64,000 nt of DNA from CAYQQO01 sp964420115 (GTDB lineage: Bacteria > Patescibacteriota > Minisyncoccia > Portnoybacterales > UBA2143), in NCBI GenBank assembly GCA_964420115.1, contig CAYQQO010000002.1, positions 1 through 64,000 of the forward strand, given 5' to 3'. Under the pieces are notes generated by a model, which saw only the letters and a list, made by a program, of their open reading frames with translations, did no database searches and was not told the origin of the DNA. A program made the position numbers and the translations under genes. Numbering within the stretch: position 1 is the first letter of the stretch; each line of letters opens with the position of its first letter. This document shows, one piece after another, positions 31,857-38,929 of the stretch.

Positions 31857-31931
31857 GCCAGCGTAGCTCAGGGGTAGAGCAGCGGTTTTGTAAACCGTCG
31901 GTCGGGGGTTCAAATCCCTCCGCTGGCTCCA
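31857..31931 (+). tRNA. tRNA-Thr (anticodon TGT)
   Basis: Acceptor GCCAGCG pairs with CGCTGGC; anticodon loop TTTGTAA (anticodon TGT); TGG arm GGTTCAAATCC. The 3' CCA is encoded. First of three tRNA genes in a row. Confidence 0.95.
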
Positions 31932-31932
31932 G

Positions 31933-32016
31933 GGGCAGGTGGCAGAGCGGCCAAATGCACCAGACTGTAAATCTGGCGTCCTCGTGACTACGGGGGTTCG
32001 AATCCCTCCCTGCCCA
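31933..32016 (+). tRNA. tRNA-Tyr (anticodon GTA)
   Basis: Acceptor GGGCAGG pairs with CCTGCCC; anticodon stem CCAGA/TCTGG, loop CTGTAAA (GTA); long variable arm as expected for a type II tRNA; GGTTCGAATCC T-arm. It starts two bases after tRNA-Thr. Confidence 0.94.
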
Positions 32017-32041
32017 CACCACAAAAAAATAATAGAATAAG

Positions 32042-32114
32042 GCCGACGTAGCTCAGCTGGTAGAGCACCTCCATGGTAAGGAGTAGGTCGTGAGTTCAAG
32101 TCTCACCGTCGGCT
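32042..32114 (+). tRNA. tRNA-Thr (anticodon GGT)
   Basis: Acceptor GCCGACG pairs with CGTCGGC; anticodon stem CTCC/GGAG, loop ATGGTAA (GGT). No 3' CCA is encoded. It lies just before rpmG. Confidence 0.94.
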
Positions 32115-32122
32115 CAAAATCT

Positions 32123-32281
32123 ATGTCGCAAGATAATTTAATAAAATTCCAATGCAGCCAGTGTAAAAGAATTAATTACTGGTCTAGTAAAAACAAAAAA
32201 AAGATTCAGAAGAAATTAGAGCTGAAAAAATTTTGCAAGTGGTGCCGCCAGCATACGGCGCACAAAGAGGTGAAGAAGTAG
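32123..32281 (+). CDS. rpmG: ribosomal protein bL33
   Basis: 52 residues. FQCSQCKRINYWSSKNK and KLELKKFCKWCRQHTAHKE give the two CxxC pairs and the KKFC..C..HT.H.E signature of zinc-binding bL33. ATG 32123 gives the usual short start MSQDNLIKF; longer starts run into tRNA-Thr. In many bacteria rpmG sits after tuf and before tRNA-Trp and secE; here it keeps tRNA-Thr and tRNA-Trp as neighbours but tuf and secE are gone. Confidence 0.92.
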   Translation: MSQDNLIKFQCSQCKRINYWSSKNKKKIQKKLELKKFCKWCRQHTAHKEVKK

Positions 32282-32282
32282 T

Positions 32283-32621
32283 ATGGATATAAAAGAATAT
32301 CAAAAACTTTGCGAAAGAAGCGCTAAAAAATACAGAGATAAGGAGAAAGAAATAATGAGTTGGGGGCTGGGCATTTCCGGAGAAGCTGGTGATGTTTCTG
32401 GTTGTATTAAAAAAACATATAGCCACAAGGATAACCAGAAAAGCGGGATAAGGGAGAATTTGGGTGATACTATGTGGTATATTGCTATGATTTGTAACTT
32501 TTACGGATGGAGCTTAGAAGAGGTAATGGAAGAAAATATTAAAAAGTTAAAAAGAAGACATCCAAAAGGGTTTTCGCATCAGGGATGCCGTAATGACAAA
32601 AGAAGGGATTGGAACAAATAA
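32283..32621 (+). CDS. MazG-like nucleotide pyrophosphohydrolase
   Basis: 112 residues. The all-helical MazG fold is shown by WGLGISGEAGDVSGCIKK (metal-binding ExxD/E helix) and then RENLGDTMWYIAMICNFYGWSLEEVM, in which 'LGDxxWY' is the second metal helix. It would hydrolyse non-canonical or damaged nucleoside triphosphates. It starts two bases after rpmG, so is cotranscribed. The C-terminus HPKGFSHQGCRND is not conserved. Confidence 0.85.
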   Translation: MDIKEYQKLCERSAKKYRDKEKEIMSWGLGISGEAGDVSGCIKKTYSHKDNQKSGIRENLGDTMWYIAMICNFYGWSLEEVMEENIKKLKRRHPKGFSHQGCRNDKRRDWNK

Positions 32622-32634
32622 ATAATATATTTAC

Positions 32635-32706
32635 GGGCGCGTCCGTTAATTGGCAAACGGTCGGCCTCCAAAGCCGATCCTGGGGGTTCGAGTCCCTCCG
32701 CGCCTG
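32635..32706 (+). tRNA. tRNA-Trp (anticodon CCA)
   Basis: Acceptor GGGCGCG with CGCGCCT (one G-U), anticodon stem TCGGC/GCCGA, loop CTCCAAA (CCA), GGTTCGAGTCC T-arm. It is 14 bases after the MazG-like gene. Confidence 0.92.
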
Positions 32707-32773
32707 CTGTTTTTTAAATATAAGGGGGAAATTGTTCTTTTAACTCTAATATCTGATAAAGGAGGAAGGGGAA

Positions 32774-33367
32774 ATGTCAGACAGAAATACTGGAAGAGAA
32801 TTAATTGGGATGATAAAAAACAACCAGTTGAGCGCTTTTGATGCTCTTTATCAAAAGTACCATTATCGGTTAGAAGGTGATATTGCCAAGATTTGCCGTA
32901 GTTGGGATAAGGTTGATGATATCGCGCAGTTAGCTTGGATAAAGGCGTTTGAAGGAATAGACACTTTTGCAGAAAGGTCAGGTTTTTATACTTGGCTTTA
33001 CAGGATAGCGGTCAACGAATATCTAAGCGTTCTGCGCCGGTCGCGGCGCAGAGCGAACGATATCCGTCTTATTGACTGCAGAGAAGATATTTTAGACAAG
33101 CAGGAGGACAAACGTTTGAATCCTGAAGAGAGACTGATTGCTAAGGATTTGTTGCTGGAGCTTTGCGCTTTAGTTCTGAAGATGGGGAAAATACAAAGAG
33201 ATGTCTTTGTCTGTCGTTTTTTGCGCGAGCTGTCTTTAGAGGAAACGGGCAAGACGCTTGGCATAGCAGAGAGGACTGTCAATACTCGTACCCACCGGCT
33301 TAGGAAAATACTGGCTAAATTGCATGCAGACAAATTGCTTTCAACAGAAGACAAAATAACTCTATAA
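32774..33367 (+). CDS. ECF-like sigma-70 family RNA polymerase sigma factor
   Basis: 197 residues with region 2 (KYHYRLEGDIAKICRSWDKVDDIAQLAWIKAF...FYTWLYRIAVNEYLSVLRR) and region 4 (MGKIQRDVFVCRFLRELSLEETGKTLGIAERTVNTRTHRLRKIL) and no region 1 or 3, the ECF layout. An AAAGGAGGAAGGGG ribosome binding site precedes it. No anti-sigma factor is adjacent. It would redirect RNA polymerase to special promoters, possibly the consensus-type promoter 90 bases past its stop. A terminator ends the gene. Confidence 0.87.
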   Translation: MSDRNTGRELIGMIKNNQLSAFDALYQKYHYRLEGDIAKICRSWDKVDDIAQLAWIKAFEGIDTFAERSGFYTWLYRIAVNEYLSVLRRSRRRANDIRLIDCREDILDKQEDKRLNPEERLIAKDLLLELCALVLKMGKIQRDVFVCRFLRELSLEETGKTLGIAERTVNTRTHRLRKILAKLHADKLLSTEDKITL

Positions 33368-33413
33368 GCTAAAGCAGGGAAGAATGCTGTGGTTGTAAAT
33401 TATGCTTCTTTGC

Positions 33414-33448
33414 GCAAGCTCTGATTTCCATCAGAGCTTGCTTTTTGT
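33414..33448 (+). terminator. rho-independent terminator
   Basis: GCAAGCTCTGAT and its complement with a four-base loop, then a T run. It follows the sigma factor gene. Confidence 0.92.
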
Positions 33449-33453
33449 TTTAG

Positions 33454-33482
33454 TTGACAGCTGTGTTTACTTATGGTATATT
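33454..33482 (+). promoter_or_regulatory. consensus promoter of the DUF218-like gene
   Basis: TTGACA at 33454-33459, 17-base spacer, TATATT at 33477-33482. Same structure as the promoter at 29634-29662. Confidence 0.82.
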
Positions 33483-33536
33483 TACACTCGGTTCTTATCG
33501 TAGTTTTTTACAAACAAAATACCAAGGAGGCGAGAT

Positions 33537-34121
33537 ATGTCTAGTAATGTTATGATTATTGCCGGATATGATGTTTTGGCTGATAAAAATCCTTTTCACA
33601 GAGATTATATTAAGATGTGTATAAGACAGACTGAAAGAGAATATATAGATATAATTGTGCTTACAGGAGGAGCGACAAATCCTAATTATCCGCATTTAAC
33701 AGAAGCAGAGGCAAACTACAGAATTATAAAAGATAGCTTCTATCAAAAAATGGGAAAGACGGGAAAGGAAGTAGTGGTTCTCCCTTTTGGCAACACGGCG
33801 ATGGAGAGCTTGTCAGCTGTTAAGTTGTATTTTGAGAGGCGAGGCAAAAAAAACTCCATTAACAAACTTGTTCTGTGCGCTGAACAGTCACGGATAGCTT
33901 CTTTTATGTTTGATGCTCTGGGAATGGGACTGCTTGATTTATCTCGAGAAATTGCGGCTTACGGCCATTATTTTCCTGAATCAAAAGACAATTTTGATGC
34001 CGAAAGAAAAAAAATGCTTTTAAGGGTTCTTTCTTATCGGAGCAGGATTTTCTTGCGAATCAGGAATTTCTATCAAAAGATACATCAAAAGAAAATGACT
34101 CGTTTGAAAGAAAAAGAATAA
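33537..34121 (+). CDS. DUF218/YdcF-SanA-like protein
   Basis: 194 residues, no signal peptide. The order 'IIVLTGGATNPNYPHLTEAEANYRIIKD', then 'FGNTAMESLSAVKLYF', with LVLCAEQSRIASFMFDALG after it, follows the DUF218 fold (SanA/ElyC/YdcF), where the first strand-loop carries the Gly-Gly-x motif and the next block the T-x-E/N-x motif. Family members act in envelope maintenance in other bacteria, with unproven chemistry. A strong AAGGAGGCGAGAT ribosome binding site precedes the ATG; the C-terminus is basic and may bind the membrane. Confidence 0.75.
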   Translation: MSSNVMIIAGYDVLADKNPFHRDYIKMCIRQTEREYIDIIVLTGGATNPNYPHLTEAEANYRIIKDSFYQKMGKTGKEVVVLPFGNTAMESLSAVKLYFERRGKKNSINKLVLCAEQSRIASFMFDALGMGLLDLSREIAAYGHYFPESKDNFDAERKKMLLRVLSYRSRIFLRIRNFYQKIHQKKMTRLKEKE

Positions 34122-34141
34122 ATAAAAAAGGAGGGCGCGTC

Positions 34142-34561
34142 ATGGAAAGATTGGGGATTGTAATCGTAGTCGGTCTTTTTTTGCTGATTCTTATCAATAT
34201 TTCCTGCGGTGATACCGTCAGGCAAGAGGGCTACGAGGATTGTTATTGGGAGACACTAAATGATACCTGTGGGTCCGGTTGCCAAGGCCAAGCCAGTGAT
34301 GGATATATTAAAGGAAGGCAGAAGTACTTGGATGGCCTGGATGAGTCTCAACAAGCATTTGCTTCGCAGTCTCACTACGACGATTATGACGATGAATATA
34401 ATCGGGGCTGCCGCGAAGGACGCCGAGACGGCAGAAGAGACGGAGAAAGGATGCTAGACGACTGCTTTAACCGCGGAGTAAACTTGGGAGAAACACATCC
34501 CTTTCTTTCGCCGGAAGAACTTAATCAGGAATTAAAGGAAATCCGCGATCAGGTCTGTTAG
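34142..34561 (+). CDS. putative lipoprotein, Cys- and charge-rich
   Basis: 139 residues. N-terminal hydrophobic helix followed by LILINISCGD, which may be a lipobox with the first Cys lipidated; the rest is a charged, Cys-containing domain (TCGSGCQGQASDGYIKGRQKY, NRGCREGRRDGRRDGERML, DDCFNRG). The G-R-R-D-G repeats and GxxxG segments are low-complexity, so no fold is recognised. It follows the DUF218 gene by 20 bases under the same consensus promoter, so the two may form an envelope operon. It is ended by a terminator. Confidence 0.65.
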   Translation: MERLGIVIVVGLFLLILINISCGDTVRQEGYEDCYWETLNDTCGSGCQGQASDGYIKGRQKYLDGLDESQQAFASQSHYDDYDDEYNRGCREGRRDGRRDGERMLDDCFNRGVNLGETHPFLSPEELNQELKEIRDQVC

Positions 34562-34599
34562 TTCTTTTCTGTATTTTAGGAGCGGTTTCCAGCATTCGG

Positions 34600-34640
34600 G
34601 CGCTTGTCAGCCAATAAGGCGGCAGGCGCTTTTCTTTTTT
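34600..34640 (+). terminator. rho-independent terminator
   Basis: GCGCTTGTC and GGCAGGCGC pair with G-U contacts over a 12-base loop, followed by T-rich sequence. Confidence 0.75.
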
Positions 34641-34695
34641 TAATTGTGGATTTTTTTCTTGTCATAATTAAATTATTTGTGATAGAATAAATTTA

Positions 34696-34723
34696 TTGAC
34701 ATTTTCTCTTTTTTAATTATTAT
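34696..34723 (+). promoter_or_regulatory. promoter of uppS
   Basis: TTGACA at 34696-34701, 16-base spacer, TATTAT at 34718-34723. The ATG at 34736 lies 12 bases beyond, so the 5' leader is only a few bases. Confidence 0.65.
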
Positions 34724-34735
34724 TTAAAAACATAA

Positions 34736-35473
34736 ATGGGCTTGTTAGGGTCATCTGATAAAAAAAATATACCTCAGCATATAGCGATTATCCCTGATGG
34801 TAATCGCCGTTGGGCAAAAAAAAGGGGACTGCCTGTTTGGCGAGGGCATTTAGCCGGCGCTAAAATGAGCAAAGAGTGGCTGAAAAGCGCGCTGGATTTA
34901 GATATTAAATACGTTTCTTTATGGGGCGGCTCTTTTGAAAATTTAACCAAACGGCCTAAAATAGAAGTTAATGTTTTAGTTAGAATATATGAGCAGTATT
35001 GCCGTAAAATGATAAAGGCCAAGGAAATTCACAAGAACCAAGTCAGGGTTAATGTTTTTGGCCGCTGGCAGGAAGTTCTGCCTAAAAAAACTTCTCAAAC
35101 GTTTAGGCATTTAATAGGGGCTACTAAAAAATATAATCAACGTTTTCTCAATTTCTACATTGCCTATAATGGAACTGATGAAATGATTGAGGGGGTGAAA
35201 AGCATTGTCCAAAAAGCGCGCCGCAAAACTAATTTGAAAATAACAGGAGAAACTATTAAAGAAAGTCTCTGGACAAAAGATTTACCGCCGATTGATTTTA
35301 TAATTAGAACAGGTAGCAACAACGACCCCCACAACAGTGTTGGCTTTATGATGTGGCATACCGCTAACAGCCAGCTGTATTTCTGCAAGGAATTTTATCC
35401 TGATTTTGGCAAAAAAGCATTTTCGTCAGCTATTAAAGATTACCAGAAAAGGGAGAGGAGATTAGGGAAATGA
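34736..35473 (+). CDS. uppS: undecaprenyl diphosphate synthase-like cis-prenyltransferase
   Basis: 245 residues. IAIIPDGNRRWAKKRG is the D-G-N-R-R-W-A motif of cis-prenyltransferases. The second motif, usually FSTENWKRP, reads GGSFENLTKRP with one extra residue, and the third, usually RTGGExRLSNF, reads RTGSNNDPHNS then GFMMW. The pyrophosphate-binding RTG is kept but the RxSNF block is altered. This matches an archaeal-like/CPR branch of the family. It would make the C55 (or other) lipid carrier recycled by uppP at 10477. Leaderless promoter in front; overlaps the next gene by four bases. Confidence 0.88.
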   Translation: MGLLGSSDKKNIPQHIAIIPDGNRRWAKKRGLPVWRGHLAGAKMSKEWLKSALDLDIKYVSLWGGSFENLTKRPKIEVNVLVRIYEQYCRKMIKAKEIHKNQVRVNVFGRWQEVLPKKTSQTFRHLIGATKKYNQRFLNFYIAYNGTDEMIEGVKSIVQKARRKTNLKITGETIKESLWTKDLPPIDFIIRTGSNNDPHNSVGFMMWHTANSQLYFCKEFYPDFGKKAFSSAIKDYQKRERRLGK

Positions 35474-36102
35474 ACGGCTCTCTGATAAACAAACTTATCC
35501 AACAAAAGTATCTCAAAAGTCCGCTGACTATAGAAGCGTTTAGAAAAATCAAGCGGGCTGATTTTGCGCCTAAAGAGGTGATTAAAAATCAGGGAGAAGA
35601 TTTTGTCGCTGAATACAACGCCCCCATATCTATTGGTTATAACCAGACAATATCACAGCCACAGACAGTCGCTTTTATGTTGGAGCTTTTAAAGCCGCAA
35701 AGGGGCGATAGGGTATTAGATATTGGCTCTGGTTCTGGCTGGCAGACGGCGATGCTTTGTGATATTGTCGGTCAGAATGGCTTTGTCTATGCTGTTGAAA
35801 TAGTTCAGCAATTAAAAGAATTCGGAGAAAAAAATGTCGCCAAGTATAATTTTAGAAATGTAGAGTTTATTTGCGGCGACGCTTCAGGCGGCTTGATTGA
35901 TAAAGCCCCTTTTGGTAAAATTATTGCTGCGGCTGCCTCTGATCATGTTATCCCTTCTTGGAGAAAACAGCTCAAAATTGACGGAAGATTAGTTGTCCCT
36001 ATTTTAAACAGTATTTGGTTAATAATTAAAAAAGGTGAAGATGAGTTTGAAGAAAAAGAATATCCGGGATTTGCTTTTGTTCCTTTGATAGGGGGGAAAT
36101 AA
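35470..36102 (+). CDS. pcm: protein-L-isoaspartate O-methyltransferase-like protein
   Basis: 210 residues. 'ISIGYNQTISQPQTVAFMLELL' is the PCMT signature around the substrate loop, and 'VLDIGSGSGWQTAML' is the SAM-binding glycine motif; 'GKIIAAAASDHVIPSW' and 'LKIDGRLVVPI' follow as in PCMT. It should repair isoaspartyl residues in damaged proteins. The C-terminus ends soon after the fold; no extra domain. The start overlaps uppS by four bases, so it is in the same operon. Confidence 0.87.
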   Translation: MNGSLINKLIQQKYLKSPLTIEAFRKIKRADFAPKEVIKNQGEDFVAEYNAPISIGYNQTISQPQTVAFMLELLKPQRGDRVLDIGSGSGWQTAMLCDIVGQNGFVYAVEIVQQLKEFGEKNVAKYNFRNVEFICGDASGGLIDKAPFGKIIAAAASDHVIPSWRKQLKIDGRLVVPILNSIWLIIKKGEDEFEEKEYPGFAFVPLIGGK

Positions 36103-36144
36103 CAAAGAAAAACCACGAGACATGTTTTCGTAGCGCCAATAATT

Positions 36145-37119
36145 ATGAAGGTAGTTAATAAAACAAAATTTATTCTCTTTATTATTTTTGTTATTCTGTT
36201 AATTTTAGCGGTGGCGGTTGTTTTGTTTTATCGGCATCAATTAACAGTTCCCCTAAAGACCGTAGCAACCGAAATGGTTTTTAACATTAAAAAAGGGGAG
36301 GGCGTGAAAGAAATTGCTCTTCATTTAGAAAGAGAAGGGTTGATAAGAAATAAAACCGTATTTGAATACTATATCTTTTTTAAAGATTGGGGAGGGAATC
36401 TTCAGGCCGGAGAATATTTATTAAGTCCAACTTTAAATATACCTCAAATCACCAAAATATTAGTCGGCGGCGAAGCTCTTTCAAATGAAATCCAAATTAC
36501 AATCCCGGAAGGTTTTACTTTAGCCCAAATTGACGCCCGTTTGGCAAATGTGGGTTTAATTAAAGAAGGGGTTCTTAAAAATCGTCCTCATTTGGAAGGT
36601 TATTTATTCCCTGATACATATAGGTTTAACAAAGATATGACCTTAGACGAAATTACTGCTAAAATGAGAAATAATTTTGACGATAAGTTAAATCAAGAGA
36701 GGTTGCGCCAAGAAATACAAAGACAGGGCAAAACCATTCCTGAAGTAATTACTATGGCGTCTATTGTCCAGAACGAAGCTGTTTCTGATAAAGAAATGCC
36801 TATTTTAGCCGGGGTATTTTATAATCGCTTAGAGCTTGATATGCTTTTGCAATCTGACGCGACAGTCAACTATATCACAAAAGAAAACAGAAGGCAGGCA
36901 ACACTGGAAGACATTAAAATAGATTCTCCTTACAATACATATATATATTTCGGTCTCCCACCGGGGCCGATTTCCAACCCGGGCTTGTCTGCTATTAAGG
37001 CCGCTCTCTTTCCTGAAGAAACAGACTACCTTTATTTTCTTCATCCCTTAGACAGTGAGGCGATTTTCAGCAAAACCCTTGAGGAGCACAATGGGAACAA
37101 GGATGAATATTTGCCTTAG
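36145..37119 (+). CDS. mltG: endolytic murein transglycosylase
   Basis: 324 residues, MltG/YceG family. One N-terminal membrane helix (about 7-29), an external LysM-like/alpha-beta region, then the catalytic half MASIVQNEAVSDKEMP with the retained catalytic Glu, VFYNRLELDMLLQSDATVNY, and YNTYIYFGLPPGPISNPGL. It cuts nascent glycan strands in the cell wall and ends chain growth. It is a single gene in this order, but sits near uppS, matching cell-wall lipid and glycan work. The PfpI-like gene starts 25 bases past its stop. Confidence 0.93.
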   Translation: MKVVNKTKFILFIIFVILLILAVAVVLFYRHQLTVPLKTVATEMVFNIKKGEGVKEIALHLEREGLIRNKTVFEYYIFFKDWGGNLQAGEYLLSPTLNIPQITKILVGGEALSNEIQITIPEGFTLAQIDARLANVGLIKEGVLKNRPHLEGYLFPDTYRFNKDMTLDEITAKMRNNFDDKLNQERLRQEIQRQGKTIPEVITMASIVQNEAVSDKEMPILAGVFYNRLELDMLLQSDATVNYITKENRRQATLEDIKIDSPYNTYIYFGLPPGPISNPGLSAIKAALFPEETDYLYFLHPLDSEAIFSKTLEEHNGNKDEYLP

Positions 37120-37144
37120 AAATAAGGAGAATTATAATCATAAT

Positions 37145-37699
37145 ATGGAACAGCAAAACAATCTGGATAAAAAAGTAGTTATGGTGGTGGCTTTTAATGA
37201 ATTTAAGGATGAAGAATATTTTATACCAAAGAAAATATTAGAGGAAGCAGGGTTTGAAATTATCACAGCCAGTAATAATCTGGGCTTTGCCCGAAGCACA
37301 GAAGGCGGGAAAATCAATGTTGATATTTTGGTCAATGAAATGAAAATTGATAACTGCCGAGCTATTATATTTATCGGCGGACCGGGTTGTTTGGAAAATT
37401 TAGATAATAGTATTTCTTACGAAATTTTAAAAGAGGGATTTACTAAAAACAAAGTGCTGGCGGCCATTTGCATTGCTCCTGTTATTTTTGCCAAGGCCGA
37501 TATTTTGCGGGGGAGAAAGGCGACCGTCTGGTCAAGCATGAATGACCAAGAGGCGCTTAAAATTATTGGGGAGAATGGAGGCGTTTACCAACCAGAGCCG
37601 GTAGTTGTTGACGGCCGGGTGATAACAGCCAACGGGCCAGAAGCGGCGGAGATGTTTGCTCGGGCGATTGTTCGGGTATTGACTGGAATTTGGGGATAA
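37145..37699 (+). CDS. DJ-1/PfpI family protein
   Basis: About 184 residues. VVMVVAFNEFKDEEYFIPKKILEEAG begins the fold with the conserved Glu in the nucleophile partner place, and VLAAICIAPVIFAKADILRGRKAT is the nucleophile elbow with a reactive Cys (AICIAP). The chain ends with the ITANGPEAAEMFARAIVRVL signature. Members act as glyoxalases, deglycases, proteases or redox chaperones; the exact activity cannot be read. ATG 37145 was chosen to avoid overlap with mltG. Confidence 0.87.
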   Translation: MEQQNNLDKKVVMVVAFNEFKDEEYFIPKKILEEAGFEIITASNNLGFARSTEGGKINVDILVNEMKIDNCRAIIFIGGPGCLENLDNSISYEILKEGFTKNKVLAAICIAPVIFAKADILRGRKATVWSSMNDQEALKIIGENGGVYQPEPVVVDGRVITANGPEAAEMFARAIVRVLTGIWG

Positions 37700-37747
37700 G
37701 GTAGGTTAGTTATAGGTAAAATTTAATTGAATCTTTTATTTTGCTAT

Positions 37748-37838
37748 AGACAATAGGCGGCCGTAAGGTAGAAGTCCTATCGAGGCGTATTTTTTAAAAG
37801 GCGCTTTTTGTCTGTCTGCGGCAAGAGATGCCTTTTTT
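37748..37838 (+). ncRNA. L10 leader (autoregulatory mRNA element) with attenuator
   Basis: Starts with AGACA (37748-37752) pairing with TGTCT (37809-37813); inner arms ATAGG and CCTAT, then CGAGGCG, match the L10-leader layout bound by the L10(L12)4 complex. A short GGCA/TGCC hairpin with six T (37820-37838) follows and can act as terminator. It lies right before rplJ. Confidence 0.82.
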
Positions 37839-37843
37839 AAATT

Positions 37844-38374
37844 ATGATGGTTTTAAAAAAAGAAAAAAAACAAGAAATTATTAACGATTTAACAGATAAA
37901 TTTTCCCGCCAAAAAATAGTTATTTTTGTTGACTATACTGGTTTGAAAGTGGGGCAGCTTGAAAATTTAAGAGAAAAATTGAGAGAAAAAGGGATAGATT
38001 GTCAGGTGGCTAAAAAAACACTAATTGACTTGGCCTTAGATAAAGCTAAGTTAAAAAATATTGCTGTCAGAAGTCTGCCTGGTCAAATTGGGGTGGTTAT
38101 CGGCTACCAAGACGAAGTGACTGCTTCTAAGATTTTGTATGATTTTTCCAAAGAAAATAAAGAGATTAAAATTCTTTCCGGTTTAGTTGGCGGGGAAGTA
38201 AACGACAGCGGTATGATTGTCGCTTTGGCGAAGCTTCCTTCCAAAGAAGAGCTTATGGCTCAATTTGTTGCCCTTGTTTCTTATCCGCTTTCGGGATTGG
38301 TTAATGTTTGGGAAGGAGGGATTAATAATTTAGTTAATGTGTTAGAAGCCGTTAAAGGCAGTAAAGAGGTTTAG
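37844..38374 (+). CDS. rplJ: ribosomal protein uL10
   Basis: 176 residues. KKEKKQEIINDLTDKFSR, IVIFVDYTGLKVGQLENLR, GIDCQVAKKTLIDLAL and the C-terminal helix that holds L7/L12 (around LPSKEELMAQFVALVSYPLSG) are standard uL10 blocks. It forms the base of the ribosomal stalk. Start may be at 37844 or one codon later (ATGATG). Its mRNA begins with the L10 leader, so expression is likely autoregulated. rplL follows by 67 bases. Confidence 0.95.
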   Translation: MMVLKKEKKQEIINDLTDKFSRQKIVIFVDYTGLKVGQLENLREKLREKGIDCQVAKKTLIDLALDKAKLKNIAVRSLPGQIGVVIGYQDEVTASKILYDFSKENKEIKILSGLVGGEVNDSGMIVALAKLPSKEELMAQFVALVSYPLSGLVNVWEGGINNLVNVLEAVKGSKEV

Positions 38375-38441
38375 AATCTTGAATTTAGTCAATTTATTAT
38401 GTAAAATTAAACTAAGTTTTAGGTTTTAAATTATTTAAAAT

Positions 38442-38891
38442 ATGACTAACGAAAAAAAGCTCGAAGAGGGCGAATCTAAGGAGGAGAAAAAAGAAGAAAA
38501 AAAGGAAGTGCCGGCTAAATTTAAAGATTTGGTTGAGCAGGTTGAAAAGCTTTCCGTGGCTGATTTAGCTGAATTGATCCAAGCCCTAAAAGACAGGTTT
38601 GGCGTCAGCGCTATGCCGGTTGCCGCGCCAGCGGCAGAGGGAGCGCAGGCCGGAGAAGAGAGTGGAGCAACTGAAGAAAAAACCTCTTTTGATGTGGAGT
38701 TGACCGGAACAGGCGATCAAAAAATCGCTGTTATTAAAGTTGTTAAGGAAATTACTGGCCAAGGTCTTAAAGAAGCCAAAGATTTAGTTGACGGCGCTCC
38801 TAATGTGGTTAAATCAGGAGTTAAAAAAGAAGAGGCAGAGGAGATTAAAAAGAAACTGGAAGAAGCTGGAGCGGCAGTAGAGCTTAAGTAA
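38442..38891 (+). CDS. rplL: ribosomal protein bL12 (L7/L12)
   Basis: 149 residues. N-terminal dimer region (FKDLVEQVEKLSVADLAELIQALKDRFGV), an Ala/Gly/Glu-rich hinge, and the C-terminal domain with FDVELTGTGDQKIAVIKVVKEITGQGLKEAKDLVDGAP all match bL12. A 24-residue Lys/Glu-rich extension (KKLEEGESKEEKKEEKKE) precedes the dimer domain, longer than in most bacteria. It recruits elongation factors to the ribosome. Confidence 0.95.
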   Translation: MTNEKKLEEGESKEEKKEEKKEVPAKFKDLVEQVEKLSVADLAELIQALKDRFGVSAMPVAAPAAEGAQAGEESGATEEKTSFDVELTGTGDQKIAVIKVVKEITGQGLKEAKDLVDGAPNVVKSGVKKEEAEEIKKKLEEAGAAVELK

Positions 38892-38929
38892 AAGCTGGAG
38901 GGGGTGAAAATTAATGGAGGGGGACAATT

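Noticed and set aside
31746..32099. Minus-strand frame over the tRNA cluster
   Set aside because: It is a translation of tRNA genes; such frames (with GFEPPTDGLQN-like text) are a known artefact of tRNA loci.
32650..32841. Plus-strand frame starting in tRNA-Trp
   Set aside because: Begins within the tRNA and runs into the sigma factor leader; the text GRPPKPILGVRVPPRL is a typical tRNA translation artefact.
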